This document shows positions 9,264 to 16,675 of a stretch of 64,000 bases of DNA, piece by piece. Every line of letters begins with the position of its first letter. The stretch's first letter is position 1. Under the pieces are notes generated by a model. It was not told where the DNA came from. It was given only the letters and a program-made list of their open reading frames with translations, and ran no database searches. The stretch comes from Desulfococcaceae bacterium HSG9 (GTDB lineage: Bacteria > Desulfobacterota > Desulfobacteria > Desulfobacterales > JAUCGF01), in contig JAUCGF010000079.1 in assembly GCA_030378005.1 (NCBI GenBank), positions 1-64,000 of the forward strand, written 5' to 3'. The position numbers and the translations under genes are program-made.

Positions 9264-9557
9264 ATGAGTGTTAAAATAAAAGATGAACAGTGGGTTTATG
9301 TTGTGGTTCAAAATCCTGATAGCAGTGAAAAAATTGTGGGGCAGTTTGATCAGGAACTGGGGTTGTCATATATTCCGGTATTTATTGAAAAAGATAGCGC
9401 CCAGATGGTATATGGACGTTTGGCTCTTGAAAAAATGTCCAAATATGAAATTCAGGCTATTCTATATGAAGACGTAGTCAAACATGCCGCTGAAAATAAA
9501 TGTTTGATTTTTATTTTAAATGTTGATGGTGAGATTCTTGATAAAATACGTCCGTAG
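9264..9557 (+). CDS. Small conserved-looking hypothetical protein
   Basis: A 97-residue soluble protein with no signal peptide or membrane segment. It has a good ribosome site (GGAAAGG, 9249-9255) and normal codon use. Features include YVVVQNP, SYIPVFIEKDSAQMVY and LIFILNVDGEI, alternating strands and helices loosely like SseB N-terminal domains (a VPVF-type strand followed by a helix), but the match is too weak to name. It follows the selenoprotein by 52 bases on the same strand, so co-transcription is possible. Confidence 0.6.
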   Translation: MSVKIKDEQWVYVVVQNPDSSEKIVGQFDQELGLSYIPVFIEKDSAQMVYGRLALEKMSKYEIQAILYEDVVKHAAENKCLIFILNVDGEILDKIRP

Positions 9558-9629
9558 AACTGTTTTTTAAAGAATGATTCGGCCTCCTTATGAATGAGGG
9601 CGAAATAGCTTCCCTATTTTCAGACGAAA

Positions 9630-9680
9630 AGTGCTGACTTCGGTTTGCGTCAGTAGCCCCGCAAGCTGAAGCTTGCACTC
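9630..9680. repeat. AGTGC...GCACT palindromic repeat
   Basis: AGTGCTGACTTCGGTTTGC at 9630 is mirrored by GCAAGCTGAAGCTTGCACT ending at 9679. The internal part GTCAGTAGCCCC is not paired. Downstream, GGAAAAACCAAAATCAGAATAC (about 9723-9744) repeats the word seen at 19.95 and 31.27 kb. It occupies the gap before the DUF3108 gene. Confidence 0.55.
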
Positions 9681-9750
9681 CAAGTAGCGAAGTGCAAAAT
9701 TCACAAGTTGCTGGCGGCATCTGGAAAAACCAAAATCAGAATACGATACC

Positions 9751-10521
9751 ATGCGGTCAAAAAATAAATATTTGCTTTATAGCGTAATCCTGTTGTTTAT
9801 TTTTATTGGCGGTGAGGCGGTTGAAGCGGATAATGGGAAACTTCCCTTCAGTGTAGGCGAAAAACTTCATTTTGAACTGAAATGGAGTTTTATCCCAATT
9901 GGCCAAGCCGTACTTGAGGTGATGAGTCCGAAAATTATTGATGGTGTTCCGGCGTATCATTTTTCACTAACCGCTCAAACCAATGCCTTTGCTGATACTT
10001 TTTACAAAGTGCGGGATAAGGTGGACGGCTATACAGACAAGGCGATGACGCATTCACTTTTATATAAAAAACAACAACATGAGGGTTCAACCCATCGTGA
10101 TGTGGTTGTTAATTTTGATTGGAAAAAAAGTCAGGTAAGGTATATAACGGCCAAAGAAAAAAAAACGGTTTCAGTGCTGGCAGGGGCGTTTGATCCCTTG
10201 TCTGCCTTTTATTATGCGCGCCTTTTTGATCCCGCGAAGCATAAGTTAATCGAAAGGCCGATTACGGATGGTAAAAAATGTGTTGTTGGAAGAGTTACCG
10301 TTGTTAAAAGAGAAAAAATAAAGGTGGGGAAGAAGGTTTATGATACCTATCTGATAATGCCTGAATTAAAACATGTGGGAGGCGTCTTTAAAAAAAGCAA
10401 AAATGCGAAGATTAAGCTGTGGATAACGGCGGATACACGCCGCCTTCTGGTAAAAATTAAAAGTAAAGTGGTTGTTGGCAGCTTTGTAGGGGAGCTTGTG
10501 TCTGCGGGGCAACAGCAATAA
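9751..10521 (+). CDS. DUF3108 domain envelope protein
   Basis: A 256-residue exported protein. The signal peptide (residues 1-27, core YLLYSVILLFIFIGG) is followed by a DUF3108 domain: PFSVGEKLHFELKWSFIPIGQAVLEV, AYHFSLTAQTNAF, FYKVRDKVDGYTDK, GAFDPLSAFYYAR and a C-terminal LWITADTRRLLVKIKSKVVVGSFVGEL. DUF3108 proteins are beta-rich periplasmic proteins of uncertain function, common in proteobacteria. The gene stands alone between repeat-filled gaps. Confidence 0.85.
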   Translation: MRSKNKYLLYSVILLFIFIGGEAVEADNGKLPFSVGEKLHFELKWSFIPIGQAVLEVMSPKIIDGVPAYHFSLTAQTNAFADTFYKVRDKVDGYTDKAMTHSLLYKKQQHEGSTHRDVVVNFDWKKSQVRYITAKEKKTVSVLAGAFDPLSAFYYARLFDPAKHKLIERPITDGKKCVVGRVTVVKREKIKVGKKVYDTYLIMPELKHVGGVFKKSKNAKIKLWITADTRRLLVKIKSKVVVGSFVGELVSAGQQQ

Positions 10522-10608
10522 AATAAGCTATGTCGCTATGTCATATTGACTTGTATTTTTATTTACTGTATATATAAAATAATAACTTATATTATAGTAA
10601 AGCTATAA

Positions 10609-10692
10609 TCAATAGATGGAAATTTCACACACATTCTCGTTCCCACGCTTTGCGTGGGAACGAGGTCGCCAAAGGCTTTTTCCATCTACTGA
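10609..10692. repeat. TCAATAGATGGAAA-bounded element with perfect internal hairpin
   Basis: The left end TCAATAGATGGAAAT (10609) mirrors TTTTTCCATCTACTGA (to 10692). Inside, 10636-10664 is a perfect 13-bp stem with loop TTT (arm CTCGTTCCCACGC). That inner palindrome is itself a widespread REP-like word, so one repeat appears inserted into another. It may also act as a terminator for the DUF3108 gene. Confidence 0.65.
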
Positions 10693-10759
10693 TAATCAGC
10701 GATTTAAATCTTTTCTTTAAAATGTCATTCTGTGTTTACTTTATTAAATTTTTGTTCCT

Positions 10760-10853
10760 AAAGGAGTGTTGAACTTACAGTTTAGCATGGGGACGAAATA
10801 TGAAATTCAATGAAAAAAATGCTGAACTGTAAGTTCAGTACTCCTTTTCAATC
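10760..10853. repeat. AAAGGAGTG-GAACTTACAGTTTAGCA inverted repeat
   Basis: AAAGGAGTGTTGAACTTACA continuing to TTTAGCAT (10760-10788) is complementary, with few mismatches, to 10819-10847. The loop is about 30 bases. A degraded TTTTCAATCTACTT end follows. The same arms occur at 16544-16632 within a complete TCAGTAGATCGAAAAG element and, collapsed, at 12987-13023. Confidence 0.65.
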
Positions 10854-10868
10854 TACTTCTACTAAGTA

Positions 10869-11021
10869 TCAATAAATGGAAAATGCCTGAAAATACGACA
10901 TGGAGCGCAAAAATTAAGCGAAGCGGTTTTTTGCCGGCCCCTGAATCCGCAACCTTTCCGGGTGGCGATGCTGAAAATCGCTGCGCTTAATTTTTGCGCT
11001 CCTGAACTTTCCATCTACTGA
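10869..11021. repeat. TCAATAAATGGAAA-bounded element with a 19-bp inner inverted repeat
   Basis: The ends TCAATAAATGGAAAA (10869) and TTTCCATCTACTGA (to 11021) enclose 153 bp. GGAGCGCAAAAATTAAGCG (10902-10920) is the perfect reverse complement of 10984-11002. The AATGCCTGA word beside the left end is shared with other copies. Together with the two preceding units, it accounts for most of the 546-base gap before the cyclase gene. Confidence 0.7.
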
Positions 11022-11067
11022 CTATCGATAATCAAAAATAAGATAAAAAAACAGTAAGCAGGCTGCT

Positions 11068-12006
11068 TTGAAATCATTTATAGAAAAAGTGTTACGGATG
11101 AAAACAGACGATTCCAAAAATGAAAGCGATGATGATGTTACGATTCTCTTTGCTGATATTTCCCGCAGTACCTCTATTTACGAATCGCTTGGAGATATAA
11201 AAGCGCGCGAACTGATTTATGCCTGTCTGTCACTTATGGCAGATATAACGGAAAAGCATAACGGTACTGTGATTAAAACTATCGGTGATGAGATCATGTG
11301 TACATTTCCAATAGCGAATGATGCCGCGGCCGCGGCCGAAGAGATGCATAATGCGTTGGAAAACTCTTCTGAAATCAGCAAACCGCCCAATATACGGATT
11401 GGTTTCCATTCCGGAGAGGTTGTTGAGGAAAATAATGATGTGTATGGCGATGCGGTGAATGTGGCTTCCCGAATGGCTGATATGGCCAAGCCAAGACAAA
11501 TTATCACCACTGCCAAGACGGTCAATGAACTGGTACTCTATTATCAAGCGCGCACCCGTTGTATTGATCGTACAGTTTTGAAAGGCAAAAGGGGTAATAT
11601 AAATATCTATGAGCTTATTTGGGAAGAAAATGATGCCACTCTGGTTGTAAGACGGTCCTCACCTTCGCCGGTTATCACATCCAGAATGAAAATCAGTTTG
11701 GGGGCTAAGATAATTGAAATCAATGATCAACGTAATTGTGTGACAATGGGACGTCAAGCGCATAATGATCTGGTAGTGCAAGATACGCGCGCATCCCGCT
11801 CCCATGCACGCATTGAATTACGGCGCGGCAAATTTTACTTGATTGATGAGCAGAGTTCCAATGGCACCTATTTACTTGTCGAAAAAAAAAAGAGCTTGCG
11901 GGTAAAACACGATGAAGTTGTTTTGACAGGAAAAGGGGTTGTCGGATTAGGAAACGATGTAACGCCCGATTCTCCGGATGCCATTCATTTTAAAATTGAA
12001 TCATAA
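11068..12006 (+). CDS. Class III adenylate/guanylate cyclase with C-terminal FHA domain
   Basis: A 312-residue cytoplasmic signalling protein. Residues about 22-195 form a class III nucleotidyl cyclase catalytic domain: metal-binding VTILFADISRST, IGDEIMCTF with the second metal Asp, and GDAVNVASRM carrying the transition-state Asn and Arg. All expected catalytic residues are visible, so it should be active. Residues about 210-312 form a phosphothreonine-binding FHA domain (VTMGRQAHNDL, ASRSHARIEL, SSNGTYLL). This suggests cyclic-nucleotide output controlled by Ser/Thr phosphorylation or a phosphoprotein partner. The TTG start at 11068 is preferred over the ATG at 11098 because GCAGG lies just upstream; both are possible. 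Confidence 0.87.
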   Translation: MKSFIEKVLRMKTDDSKNESDDDVTILFADISRSTSIYESLGDIKARELIYACLSLMADITEKHNGTVIKTIGDEIMCTFPIANDAAAAAEEMHNALENSSEISKPPNIRIGFHSGEVVEENNDVYGDAVNVASRMADMAKPRQIITTAKTVNELVLYYQARTRCIDRTVLKGKRGNINIYELIWEENDATLVVRRSSPSPVITSRMKISLGAKIIEINDQRNCVTMGRQAHNDLVVQDTRASRSHARIELRRGKFYLIDEQSSNGTYLLVEKKKSLRVKHDEVVLTGKGVVGLGNDVTPDSPDAIHFKIES

Positions 12007-12032
12007 CGGCACGATTTTTAATTCTGTAATAA

Positions 12033-12083
12033 AAAACGATTTTGCAAACCATTCTGAACCGCTTGCAAAATCGTTTTACGGTT
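12033..12083. terminator. Bidirectional terminator hairpin
   Basis: AAAACGATTTTGCAA (12033-12047) pairs perfectly with TTGCAAAATCGTTTT (12063-12077) around a 15-base loop, followed by ACGGTTTTT. It lies between the convergent cyclase and SDR genes. The same ACGATTT/AAATCGT word recurs at 58.19 kb. Confidence 0.7.
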
Positions 12084-12132
12084 TTTAGATTGTATGAAAG
12101 CATAAAAAAGTGTCACACGGTATATGCCGGTT

Positions 12133-12918
12133 CTAGCCTTTGGAGCCGAGACGTAAGCCCCCGTGGATGAAAAAGACGTCTCCGGCCAAAGCCTCATTGC
12201 GATAAAGCTCGCCTAGTAGCGAAGCCACCTCATCCGGATCGACCAGACGTCCGATAGGCACGCTGGTCAATATGTTATCCAATATTTTTTTGGGCATTCC
12301 CTTTACCATGGGGGTACCTACATACCCAGGAGCGATGGCTACACAGCGGATTTTATCAGCCAGGCCGCGACGGAAAAATTCGGCTGTAATCACCTTGGGC
12401 ATAACCGACATTGCCGCTTTGGTGGAAGAGTAATTAAGCTGGCCGGCAGTTCCCAGAGAGCCTGTGGAAGACACTAAGCAAACCAATCCCTTGCAATCGT
12501 TATTGACCATGCGCTCTGTGCATTCCCGTATGGTTAAAAAAACACCTGTCAGGTTGATATCCACCACTTTTTGAAAGCGTTCCAGAGACATTTTCTTCTT
12601 GACCAGCCCTGTTTTTCGATCAGTCGCAATCATCAGGCCGTCCATAATGATGCCGGCAAACGGCGCCACCAGATTGATCTTGCCGAATTTTTCAATGGCA
12701 GTGTCAGCCAATCGGCTACAGTCATCTTCCTGAGTGACATCACAAACGACAGTGGCTGTTTCACCGTCAATTTCGGCGGCCGCCTGATTAAGCGCATCCT
12801 GGGCAATATCAGCTAAAACAGCTTTACCGCCCTGTGCCACCCAATATTTGGCCACCGCCAGACCGATACCACTGGCACCGCCGGTAATTACCGCTACAGA
12901 ATCCTTGATGTTCAACAT
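12133..12918 (-). CDS. SDR family oxidoreductase
   Basis: A 261-residue classical short-chain dehydrogenase/reductase. The NAD(P)-binding motif TGGASGIG is at 12-19, followed by an acidic residue in VLADIAQ that favours NAD(H). Other marks are CDVTQED, PFAGII (an NNAG variant), a catalytic Ser in LVSSTGSLG, the YSSTK active site, and PGYVGTPM. An insert (TDRKTGLVKKKMSLERF) follows the NNAG-like motif. The start has a strong AAGGAGG. It is a single gene and the substrate cannot be told. Confidence 0.85.
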   Translation of the reverse strand: MLNIKDSVAVITGGASGIGLAVAKYWVAQGGKAVLADIAQDALNQAAAEIDGETATVVCDVTQEDDCSRLADTAIEKFGKINLVAPFAGIIMDGLMIATDRKTGLVKKKMSLERFQKVVDINLTGVFLTIRECTERMVNNDCKGLVCLVSSTGSLGTAGQLNYSSTKAAMSVMPKVITAEFFRRGLADKIRCVAIAPGYVGTPMVKGMPKKILDNILTSVPIGRLVDPDEVASLLGELYRNEALAGDVFFIHGGLRLGSKG

Positions 12919-12986
12919 GTGTTAATCCTCCTTATCTTATCCCTTGCTTTAAAGTTTGTTTGAAAATATCGGCATCGTTCATTTAT

Positions 12987-13023
12987 AAAAGGAGTGCTGA
13001 ACTTATAGTTTAGCACTCCTTTT
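12987..13023. repeat. AAAAGGAGTGCT hairpin (collapsed repeat)
   Basis: AAAAGGAGTGCT (12987-12998) and AGCACTCCTTTT (13012-13023) form a perfect 12-bp stem around GAACTTATAGTTT, the arm word of the 10.76 and 16.54 kb repeats. It sits in the 366-base gap between the divergent SDR and cobM genes. Apart from a small TTTGTAT-AGGC-ATACAAA palindrome at 13107-13124, nothing else was seen there. No cobalamin riboswitch is recognisable. Confidence 0.6.
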
Positions 13024-13284
13024 AAATGGATAAACGCAACGAATTTTCCCTGTTAACAAATTAATCCGGTTTTTATTATATCAGTTTCAAAAAATCAATG
13101 AATTAATTTGTATAGGCATACAAAAGCATTAACAAAGTCAATTTTAATGGAATTTGTATGCTTGCCAAACTGTTTAAATAATGCTACGTCAAAATAAAAT
13201 ATGACTTTAACCGCAAAGGAATGAAGGATTCTTATTCTGATATTCCAACATGTTATAAAATAATTTCTAAATTTAGAGTTACTT

Positions 13285-14073
13285 ATGAGCATTATGAACA
13301 AAAACACAACCTCAAATCCGGTGTTATTCGTAGGTGCCGGCCCGGGCGATCCTGAATTGATTACGGTCAAAGGACAAAAAGCGCTCCAGGCGGCTGATCT
13401 GGTTATTTATGCGGGATCGCTGGTTCCCAAAGCGGTGCTGAAATGGACCGGCGCTAAAGCTATCAAAATTAGTAGCGCATCCATGAACTTAGAGCAGATT
13501 GTGGACAAAATGGTTCAGGGGCACAAGAAAGGGCAAAAGGTGGTACGCTTGCATACCGGAGATCCCAGTCTTTACGGCGCTATTTTTGAGCAGATGGCAT
13601 CTTTGAAAAAACACTCCATTCCATATCAAGTTATTCCAGGTGTTACCGCCGCGTTTGCCGCAGCCGCATCCATGGGGTTGGAATACACCTTGCCTGAAGT
13701 TTCCCAGACCCTGATTCTCACTCGTATGGCCGGTCGAACGCCTACGCCCGAAACTGAAGCGCTGGAAAAACTGGCTCGACACCAGACTTCTATGGCTATT
13801 TATCTCAGTATTGCCCTGGTTGATAAAGTAGCGGATGTGTTGGTCAAAAACTACGGAAGTGACGCCGCTTGCGTGGTGGCGGTGCGGGTCAGCCATCCGG
13901 AGGAAAAAATAATTCACACCACGGTTGGCCAACTGGCCGAAACCGTACATGCTGAAAAAATCACCCGCCTGGCCTTGATTATCGTGGGACGTGTTCTGGA
14001 CGTGTCTATCGAAACCTTGAAATATAAATCCAAATTGTATGCCAAAGACTTTTCCCATGGCTTTCGCGAATAA
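13285..14073 (+). CDS. cobM: Precorrin-4/cobalt-precorrin-4 C11-methyltransferase
   Basis: A 262-residue SAM-dependent tetrapyrrole methylase. Marks are LFVGAGPGDPELITVKG (14-30), the second motif GDPSLYG, VIPGVTA, and the CobM/CbiF-type run LEYTLPEVSQTLILTRMAGRTP. It methylates C11 of the corrin precursor in the anaerobic B12 route, given its cbiG and cobJ/cbiH neighbours. Its end overlaps the cbiG start by 17-35 bases, indicating translational coupling. No convincing RBS was seen for the ATG at 13285; the second ATG at 13294 is an alternative. Confidence 0.93.
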   Translation: MSIMNKNTTSNPVLFVGAGPGDPELITVKGQKALQAADLVIYAGSLVPKAVLKWTGAKAIKISSASMNLEQIVDKMVQGHKKGQKVVRLHTGDPSLYGAIFEQMASLKKHSIPYQVIPGVTAAFAAAASMGLEYTLPEVSQTLILTRMAGRTPTPETEALEKLARHQTSMAIYLSIALVDKVADVLVKNYGSDAACVVAVRVSHPEEKIIHTTVGQLAETVHAEKITRLALIIVGRVLDVSIETLKYKSKLYAKDFSHGFRE

Positions 14074-15160
14074 GCATCCGGCTAAAACCGCGATTTGGGC
14101 ACTCACACCTGACGGGGCCGGGTTAGCCCTGAAAATAGCAGACCTGCTGCCCGGCGGTGTTCTTTTTTTTTCTGAACGCCTGGCTGATGCCTGCTTAACC
14201 GGTGCTGATGCGAATGTGATCTGTTTTGCGCGGTTGAAAGATGCTGTTGCTGAAAACTTTTGGGATTATCCGGCGCATATTTTTATTATGTCAACAGGGA
14301 TCGCTGTGCGCATGATCGCTCCGCTGATTGAGCATAAAACGCATGATCCCGCTGTGTTGGCAGCCGATGAAAAAGGGCTTCATATCATCAGTTTGCTGTC
14401 CGGGCATCTGGGCGGAGCCAATGCGTTGACACTAAAGGTTGCCAAATTAATCCGAGCCGATCCTGTGCTCACAACCGCCACTGATATTCAAGGAGTGCCT
14501 GCGATTGACCTGCTGGCTCAGGAAAAAAATCTTATAATTGAAAATCCCGATGCTATCAAATATGTAAGCATGGCATTGCTAACGGATGAACCCATCACAA
14601 TCCACGATCCCTACCGGATGTTGCACTATGATCTTAAATCTGTAGCGAATGTCGAACATCCAATACCCAATATCAAACAATTCTCTGGTGTATTTGTAGA
14701 TGATATCTGTCAAAATCTGTCAGAAAAAATCCTGATACTGCGGCCGGCTTCACTTGTGGCGGGAATCGGTTGCAACCGGAATACTTCTTTAGATGAAATA
14801 CGGATGCAGCTTTCAGATGTGCTGGAGCGTTTCAAGCTTTCCCAAATGAGTTTGAAATGCCTTGCCAGTATTGATGTAAAGGCGGATGAAAAGGGGTTAT
14901 TGGCACTGGCCGAGGAATTAAACCGGCCTCTTGTATTTTTTAATCGTGAAGAGTTAAATGCAGTGAAAACCATCGAAAATCCATCCGCTGTGGTGGAAAA
15001 ATATGTAGGAGTAAAAAGCGTATGCGAAGCAGCCGCGATTCTCGGTGCGAATCAGGGACAACTGATCGCACCCAAACAGAAGACCCCCAATGTGACCGTG
15101 GCCATTGCCCGAATTCCCTTTATATCGTCGGAATCGGCCCCGGCAGCAGCGAACATCTGA
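14057..15160 (+). CDS. cbiG: Cobalt-precorrin-5A hydrolase CbiG
   Basis: About 367 residues. It has an N-terminal CbiG domain (IWALTPDGAGLALKIADLL, FIMSTGIAVRMIAPLIEHKTHDPAV, LSGHLGGANALT), a central linker and the C-terminal CobE/GbiG domain (GIGCNRNTSLDEI, GVKSVCEAAAIL, KQKTPNVTVAIA). It opens the delta-lactone ring and releases acetaldehyde in anaerobic B12 synthesis. An ATG at 14039 gives six extra residues. After VTVAIAR the reading continues IPFISSESAPA, which is out-of-frame cobJ sequence, while the cobJ frame takes over exactly there. The natural protein probably ends at or is fused beyond VTVAIAR. Confidence 0.9.
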   Translation: MAFANKHPAKTAIWALTPDGAGLALKIADLLPGGVLFFSERLADACLTGADANVICFARLKDAVAENFWDYPAHIFIMSTGIAVRMIAPLIEHKTHDPAVLAADEKGLHIISLLSGHLGGANALTLKVAKLIRADPVLTTATDIQGVPAIDLLAQEKNLIIENPDAIKYVSMALLTDEPITIHDPYRMLHYDLKSVANVEHPIPNIKQFSGVFVDDICQNLSEKILILRPASLVAGIGCNRNTSLDEIRMQLSDVLERFKLSQMSLKCLASIDVKADEKGLLALAEELNRPLVFFNREELNAVKTIENPSAVVEKYVGVKSVCEAAAILGANQGQLIAPKQKTPNVTVAIARIPFISSESAPAAANI

Positions 15161-15912
15161 CCCAACGTGCCAAAGAAGTATTGACTCAGGTTGAAGCTGT
15201 GGCAGGCTACACAGCCTATATAGAATTGATTCGTCCGCTGATCAAAGACAAAACCGTTATCAGCACGCCTATGAAAAAAGAGGTTGACCGGGTTACCGCC
15301 GCCATTGATATGGCTTTGCAGGGAACCTCATGCGCAATTGTTTCCAGTGGCGATCCGGGCGTGTATGCAATGGCCGGCTTAGTGTTTGAAGTGTGCCGAA
15401 CAAAAAACATTGCGTTGATTTCATCGTCAGATCGGCGAACGCGAAAAAGTGTTGAAGCCGGCAAGCACGGTTTAAATATAGAGGTGATTCCGGGCATCCC
15501 GGCCCTGTGCGCCGGCGCGTCTTTATTAGGTGCTCCCTTAACGCACGATTTCGCCGCTATCAGCCTCAGCGATCTGCTCACTCCCTGGGAAGTGATTGAA
15601 CGGCGTTTGGATGCGGCCGCTATGGCCGATTTTGTCATTGTGCTTTACAACCCCAAAAGCAAAAAACGGAACTGGCAGCTTGGCCGCGCCTGTGAAATGA
15701 TTCTCAAGTACCGTAACGGAAAAACACCTGTCGGCATTGTCAACCGGGCTATGCGCGACCAACAAAGCGCGCACATCACCACCCTTGATGAGCTGACCTC
15801 TTTTCCCGTGGATATGCAGACTACAGTTTTTATCGGCAACAGCACCACTTTTGCCTTTATGGATTTTATGGTAACGCCGAGGGGGTATGCTGAAAAATAT
15901 AAACTCGCTTAA
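15022..15912 (+). CDS. cobJ: Precorrin-3B/cobalt-precorrin-3 C17-methyltransferase
   Basis: A tetrapyrrole methylase of the CobJ/CbiH type. Homology starts at SLYIVGIGPGSSEHLTQRA (DNA about 15115) and continues through AVAGYTAYIEL, SSGDPGVYAMAGLVFE, VIPGIPALCAGASLLGAPLTHDFA and FVIVLYNPKSKKRNWQL. The only start codon in frame upstream is the ATG at 15022; its first 30 residues are out-of-frame cbiG and are unlikely to be real protein. Either cbiG and cobJ are one fused gene broken by a missing base near 15108-15114, or the junction is read by a -1 frameshift. The enzyme catalyses ring contraction in the anaerobic pathway. Confidence 0.88.
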   Translation: MRSSRDSRCESGTTDRTQTEDPQCDRGHCPNSLYIVGIGPGSSEHLTQRAKEVLTQVEAVAGYTAYIELIRPLIKDKTVISTPMKKEVDRVTAAIDMALQGTSCAIVSSGDPGVYAMAGLVFEVCRTKNIALISSSDRRTRKSVEAGKHGLNIEVIPGIPALCAGASLLGAPLTHDFAAISLSDLLTPWEVIERRLDAAAMADFVIVLYNPKSKKRNWQLGRACEMILKYRNGKTPVGIVNRAMRDQQSAHITTLDELTSFPVDMQTTVFIGNSTTFAFMDFMVTPRGYAEKYKLA

Positions 15913-15915
15913 GAA

Positions 15916-16149
15916 GTGAGTTCCGGCCGTTTTGAAGTTGTGAATTATGAAACCGGTGAAAATTATGATAAATTTTATGAGGAAAAAGAACAGCCGTCAT
16001 CTGGTGGTGAGGGTGTGATACAAGCGGTTGAATCAGATGGCAAAGGCGTGCCAATGATAAAAAAGGAAGCCGCTGAATTAAAAGCACGTCAGGGCAAAGG
16101 AGAGTGGCGTCTTAAGAAAAAAGCGGCCATGTCAGGGATAAGTTTATAC
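15916..16149 (+). pseudogene. ISKra4-like transposase fragment
   Basis: The frame after cobJ reads YDKFYEEKEQPSS and then VESDGKGVPMIKKEAAELK, ARQGKGEWRLKKKAAMSGIS. The DGKGVPM and KGE.R.KKKA words match the start of ISKra4-type transposase catalytic domains as remembered from that family. Only about 75 residues remain, with no beginning or end, and a TCAGTAGATCGAAAAG element starts right where homology stops. A dead remnant; no IS ends were found. Confidence 0.55.
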
Positions 16150-16382
16150 TCAGTAGATCGAAAAGTTCCTTAAAAGTTCCGTAGGAACGGCATGTTTGTA
16201 GCAGATGTCAGCCCCGTACCCCTTTTTTGAGTCCCGTAGGGACGGCATGTCTTCATCGGAATATGCCGTCCCTACGGGACTCAGCGGACACGGGGGATTC
16301 GGATTCTACAAATATACCGCTCCTACGGAGCTGAAAACAGACATGCCGTTCGTCACCTTTCAAAAACTTTTCGATCTACTGA
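16150..16382. repeat. TCAGTAGATCGAAAAG-bounded element, 233 bp copy
   Basis: TCAGTAGATCGAAAAG at 16150 is mirrored exactly by CTTTTCGATCTACTGA ending at 16382. The interior carries several GTAGGGACGGCATGT / ACATGCCGT words in both orientations. A second left end (TCAGTAGATGGAAGATGCCTGA, 16386) starts four bases later without a matching right end before 16510. ORFs across this element are spurious. Confidence 0.75.
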
Positions 16383-16510
16383 TACTCAGTAGATGGAAGA
16401 TGCCTGACGGAGGAATCCTGATGTTCTGAGACCATGGGTTGCGGTTATAGACGGAGCATCAGGGTTCGGGAACCGATTTTATTGTCAAATTTCAACGCAT
16501 TCAAATAATT

Positions 16511-16644
16511 TCAGTAGATCGAAAAGTTTTATGAAATGCCGCCAAAGGAGTGCTGAACTTATAGTTTAGCAAGGGGCCGAAGCATGGAATCCCATGAAAA
16601 ATAACGCTAAACTGTAAGTTCAGCACTCCTTTTCGATCTACTGA
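16511..16644. repeat. TCAGTAGATCGAAAAG-bounded element with nested AAAGGAGTGC repeat
   Basis: The outer 16-bp ends (16511-16526 and 16629-16644) are perfect complements. Inside, AAAGGAGTGCTGAAC continuing to GTTTAGC (16544-16570) pairs with 16606-16632 with one mismatch. This is the clearest case of one repeat family sitting exactly within the ends of another. It may also serve as terminator for the protease gene, which ends at 16676. Confidence 0.78.
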
Positions 16645-16675
16645 ATTTCAATAAAGGATGCCAAGAATTTTTTTA

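Noticed and set aside
12919-13284. Cobalamin riboswitch before cobM
   Set aside because: No B12-box-like sequence or adenosylcobalamin riboswitch pattern is visible.
16205-16429. 74-codon ORF inside the 16.2 kb repeat
   Set aside because: It is read through repeated CCGTAGGGACGGCATG words and the element end; no RBS or family.
5481-16644. CRISPR array
   Set aside because: The repeats are inverted pairs around variable cores, not regularly spaced direct repeats, and no cas gene is present.
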